Source: Marinilabiliaceae bacterium UBA5213
GTDB lineage: Bacteria > Bacteroidota > Bacteroidia > Bacteroidales > Marinilabiliaceae
Direction of reading: 5' to 3'
NCBI GenBank assembly: GCA_002412555.1
Contig: DHVH01000011.1
Coordinates: forward strand, 1-18,654
Length of the DNA: 18,654 bases
Both the position numbers and the translations under genes were made by a program. Positions within the stretch are counted from its first letter, which is position 1, and each line of letters begins with the position of its first letter. This document shows, piece after piece, positions 15,855 to 18,654 of the stretch. Under the pieces are notes generated by a model, which ran no database searches, was not told the DNA's origin, and saw nothing but the letters and a program-made list of their open reading frames with translations.

Positions 15855-15862
15855 CAAAGCTA
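15855..15862 (-). promoter_or_regulatory. Candidate -7 element of the GH1 gene
   Basis: On the minus strand TAGCTTTG matches TAnnTTTG exactly and is 21 bases from the GH1 start codon, implying a very short leader. No good -33 element is evident at the normal spacing in this 103-base gap. Confidence 0.45.
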
Positions 15863-15936
15863 CAGTATTCGGCACATCCGGATGTTATAAAATTGTTAAG
15901 AACCTCATTTAATTTTTTTCTGGGGGATTAGGCCAT

Positions 15937-16812
15937 CTATTTTTCCTTCATCTCTTCGGCTGTAAAAGTATTCACCACAGAAAATCTGGAAATGGCATAA
16001 GCCGCAAACTGACCCAAAGCACCATTGCTGATATTACTGGGCACATTGGCTGGTGCCCCTGAGAAAAGCGGCGTTTTAATACCGGTTTCGTCCACAGCCG
16101 CATGCACAAAATCGTAGTAGGTCTTTTCAACCATCAGCGTTTCGAGTGTAACTACATCCCCGGGAACCAGATTCTCCTCTTCATCTTCAGAGTTGAGCGC
16201 AAAAATCCACACACCATCTGCAAAGCTGCCATCGAAAAACCGGTCGTCGGTATAACTCATCTTTCCGTAGCGATCAGAATACAACTCCCCATTAATATAA
16301 AGTTTAAACAAATAATAATTCTCAATACCGGCCGGGTCATGCGCATGCAAATTGATTTGCCATAGTTTCCAGATGCGATGAAAACTAATGGATACAGAGT
16401 CTGTTTCAATAATGGGATTTAAATAACTCTGAGAAGTGTAAACCTCCTCTTGACCATCACCATTGACATCCACATTCCTAATTTCCAGTGAATAGAGCGT
16501 ATTCTGCTTACCAAAGAATGTATCAGAAGTGAGATATTCGCCCGGAGCGGCCTCTGATTCCTGTAGGACAAAGGTTTCGTCTCCATCAGAAAGTGTCACC
16601 AGTGCACCGCTAACGCGGGGCATGGGCTGATTGTCAAAGTAATTGCCCGAAAGAGACAATTTAACTTTGTGGACCATGGTATCGGTTGTTATAACCCCAT
16701 CCACTACCAATCTGGGCTTATCACCCTTCAGGGAAAGTTCAATATCTTCCTCACACCCGGTTAGCAGCGTCAAGGCCATCAGTATAACAGTAAAGTATTT
16801 TAAGAAATGCAT
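15937..16812 (-). CDS. DUF4249 family outer-membrane-associated lipoprotein
   Basis: A 291-residue lipoprotein of the DUF4249 type. The signal peptide ends LTLLTGC with Cys20, directly followed by the acidic EEDIE, which resembles the lipoprotein export signal that sends Bacteroidota lipoproteins to the cell surface. The family's opening segment PRLVVDGVITTD (33-44) is clear, followed by beta-rich sequence. It starts 4 bases after the TonB-dependent receptor gene. DUF4249 genes are regularly paired with such receptors, so it probably acts as an accessory surface protein of the receptor, in a place comparable to SusD. No enzyme function is known or visible. Confidence 0.85.
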   Translation of the reverse strand: MHFLKYFTVILMALTLLTGCEEDIELSLKGDKPRLVVDGVITTDTMVHKVKLSLSGNYFDNQPMPRVSGALVTLSDGDETFVLQESEAAPGEYLTSDTFFGKQNTLYSLEIRNVDVNGDGQEEVYTSQSYLNPIIETDSVSISFHRIWKLWQINLHAHDPAGIENYYLFKLYINGELYSDRYGKMSYTDDRFFDGSFADGVWIFALNSEDEEENLVPGDVVTLETLMVEKTYYDFVHAAVDETGIKTPLFSGAPANVPSNISNGALGQFAAYAISRFSVVNTFTAEEMKEK

Positions 16813-16816
16813 ATGC

Positions 16817-18654
16817 TTAGAATTTAAAGTTGTAAGTTACAGCCGGAATAACAGAAAACAAATACAGTTTAGTGGCCTTGGTTTTGTAGGCATCATCTTC
16901 GTCTTGCTGGAAATTGATGGACCAGGCATTTTTTCTTGCGTAGGCGTTGTAAGCCGAGAAGACCCATTCGCTTTGCCATTTTCGCTCAGGCCGGATTTTG
17001 CCTTTAAGCGTCAATGAAACATCTAAACGGTGGTAGTCGGGCATGCGCTCCGCATTGCGCTTGGAATAGATGGGAAGGATGTCGCCCCCGCTCTCGAAAC
17101 GACCCACCGGGAAGGTAACCGGAGAACCAGTGTAATAGATCCAGTTGGCAGAGATAGAAACGCGTTGACTGGTTCTGTGGTTGACCACCACAGAACAGTC
17201 GTGGGGATGATCGTAGGGCGACAAGTACCAGTCGCCCTCATTTATGTCGCTCATCTTGCGCTGGGCCTTACTGTAGGTATATCCTACCCATCCGTTCCAG
17301 CGACCATAATCAAAGCGGGTTAAAAACTCTGCCCCATAGGCATAGGATCTTCCAAATCGCAACTCCCCTTCCAAATACTCATTTAAAAGCAACTCCGCAT
17401 AGTCTTTAAAGTCGATGGAGTTTTGCATTTCTTTATAAAAGACTTCAACACTCACATCAAAGGCCCCATTTAGGAAATGGCGAAAAATGCCCGCCGAAAC
17501 CTGATCAGATATTTGAGGTTTTACATTGGGTGATGAAGGAAACCAAACATCCAAAGGCGTTGTACCGGTAGAGTTACTGGCCAATTGAATGTATTGACGG
17601 GTGCGTGCGTAGCTGGCTTTCAAACTTGTTTTGTCGTTAAGCAAATAAGTGGCACCCAGTCGTGGCTCCAAACCCTGATAGGTATTATAAACTTCGCCCT
17701 TTTTATGGTTAAAGGTGGCGGTGACTTCATAGTCATCGTCCAATTCATAAGAAGTGCCTTTGCCAATATTTTGAAAGATCGACCAGCGCAAGCCGTACCT
17801 GACCGTTAGTCGGGGAGATACCTTTTGCTGGTTCTCAGCATAAAACGCATGCTCCAAAGAATAATTAGCCGGCATCTTTAGTTCATTAAAAATAGAGGAA
17901 CTACCGGTGCCTTTGGCGTGTCCTGGCAAAATATTGTGATAAATGGTTTGTCCACCAAATGTAAGCTCATTGTTGGCATTAAGGTAGTAATTAAAGTCGG
18001 CCTTAAGACTCAAATCCTGCATATCTGCTTTCCACTCAAAACCCTCCACATCTGAGCTCTGGTTGCCCAGCATGTAATCATAGTTGCTGTGAATAAAGGT
18101 AATATTGGAAAACAAGCGTGGCGAATAGACATGGTTCCAACGGAAAGTCAGGGTTTTGTTGCCAAAATCCATGCGCGAAAAAGTATTGTCAAAAACATCC
18201 CGTCCAAAATACCCACTTACAAAAATCCGGTCGCGGTCGCTAAAGGTGTGATTCAGTTTGGCGTTAAAATCATAAAAGTAGAGTTTGTTATCCTTCACGG
18301 CTTCATCTGACGACAGGGGCAGAAACATATCCGCATAGGTGCGTCGACCGGCCAGAATAAAGGTAGTCTTCTCCGACCCCACAGGGCCTTCCAGCGTCAA
18401 ACGCGAGGAGATGGTACCGATGCCGCCGGTGGCCGAAAGCTTTTTGGAGTTCCCATCCTTCATTCTCACATCCAGCACTGAAGCAAGTCGTCCGCCACTG
18501 CGTGCGGGAATGTCGCCTTTGTAAAGGTTGACATCCCTGACTGCATCATTGTTAAAAACGGAGAAAAAACCCATGAGATGACCGGCGTTGTAAACAATGG
18601 CCTCGTCGAGCAAAACCAAATTCTGATCGGGATTGCCCCCACGCACACTAAAGC
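16817..18654 (-). CDS. TonB-dependent outer-membrane receptor, 5' end cut by the window edge
   Basis: The C-terminal 611 or so residues of a TonB-dependent receptor. The frame is open to the right edge, with FSVRGGNPDQNLVLLDEA being the plug-domain RGG..DxxLxLLD segment, so the GTG at 18646 is an internal Val codon and the signal peptide, carboxypeptidase-like domain and first part of the plug lie outside. The rest of the plug (FNNDAVRDVNLYKGDIPARS and SVLDVRMKDG) and the beta-barrel follow, ending YNFKF with the terminal Phe needed for barrel insertion. It is not SusC-like: the partner is a DUF4249 lipoprotein, 4 bases downstream. The ligand is unknown. Confidence 0.93.
   Translation of the reverse strand, partial: FSVRGGNPDQNLVLLDEAIVYNAGHLMGFFSVFNNDAVRDVNLYKGDIPARSGGRLASVLDVRMKDGNSKKLSATGGIGTISSRLTLEGPVGSEKTTFILAGRRTYADMFLPLSSDEAVKDNKLYFYDFNAKLNHTFSDRDRIFVSGYFGRDVFDNTFSRMDFGNKTLTFRWNHVYSPRLFSNITFIHSNYDYMLGNQSSDVEGFEWKADMQDLSLKADFNYYLNANNELTFGGQTIYHNILPGHAKGTGSSSIFNELKMPANYSLEHAFYAENQQKVSPRLTVRYGLRWSIFQNIGKGTSYELDDDYEVTATFNHKKGEVYNTYQGLEPRLGATYLLNDKTSLKASYARTRQYIQLASNSTGTTPLDVWFPSSPNVKPQISDQVSAGIFRHFLNGAFDVSVEVFYKEMQNSIDFKDYAELLLNEYLEGELRFGRSYAYGAEFLTRFDYGRWNGWVGYTYSKAQRKMSDINEGDWYLSPYDHPHDCSVVVNHRTSQRVSISANWIYYTGSPVTFPVGRFESGGDILPIYSKRNAERMPDYHRLDVSLTLKGKIRPERKWQSEWVFSAYNAYARKNAWSINFQQDEDDAYKTKATKLYLFSVIPAVTYNFKF

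Overview
The window looks like ordinary chromosome of a member of the Bacteroidota. The evidence is a complete SusC/SusD pair, a second TonB-dependent receptor paired with a DUF4249 lipoprotein, lipoproteins with short Bacteroidota-type lipoboxes, few Shine-Dalgarno sequences, and several matches to the Bacteroidota -7 promoter element TAnnTTTG. The methyltransferase closely resembles Bacteroides proteins I remember. A Bacteroidales/Marinilabiliales-type organism is my best guess, but the order is not proven. No rRNA, tRNA, CRISPR array, prophage or transposase gene was seen, and every gene inside the window reads through without a frameshift. The two edge genes are cut by the window ends.

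Layout. Positions 1-2871 (+) hold a tightly packed three-gene run: the C-terminal part of a PIG-L/LmbE-type deacetylase, a GT4 glycosyltransferase coupled to it by an ATGA overlap, and a GH100-like alpha/alpha-barrel glycosidase. The run ends at a strong hairpin (2884-2916) that it shares with the convergent operon. Positions 2941-8830 (-) hold an operon susC-susD-alkaline phosphatase with gaps of 18 and 16 bases. Its promoter region (8831-9447) contains three TTAA(C/G) hexamers at an exact 11-base period, an arrangement like a Pho box. Together with the phosphatase lipoprotein this suggests a phosphate-starvation uptake system rather than a glycan locus.

Positions 9448-11125 (+) carry two stand-alone genes, a class I SAM methyltransferase and a class I glutamine amidotransferase. 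They are separated by a MITE-like segment (10228-10392) with 14-base inverted ends. Diverged copies of a dispersed CACAGAG-type repeat lie on both sides of the amidotransferase gene.

Positions 11273-14357 (-) carry a gamma-glutamyltransferase lipoprotein followed by a cysteine desulfidase-type (UPF0597/CyuA) protein, a plausible glutathione-to-cysteine-to-sulfide route. Upstream of ggt, a 12-unit, 8-base tandem repeat (14405-14500) runs into the stop codon of a cytoplasmic GH1 beta-glucosidase (14493-15833, -). The window closes with a DUF4249 lipoprotein and the truncated gene of its TonB-dependent receptor (both -).

The best candidates for something undescribed are the Pho-box-like control of the SusCD-phosphatase operon, the deacetylase-GT4-GH100-like module, and the unusual short-repeat and MITE-like DNA between genes. 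I found no clear new defence or mobile system.
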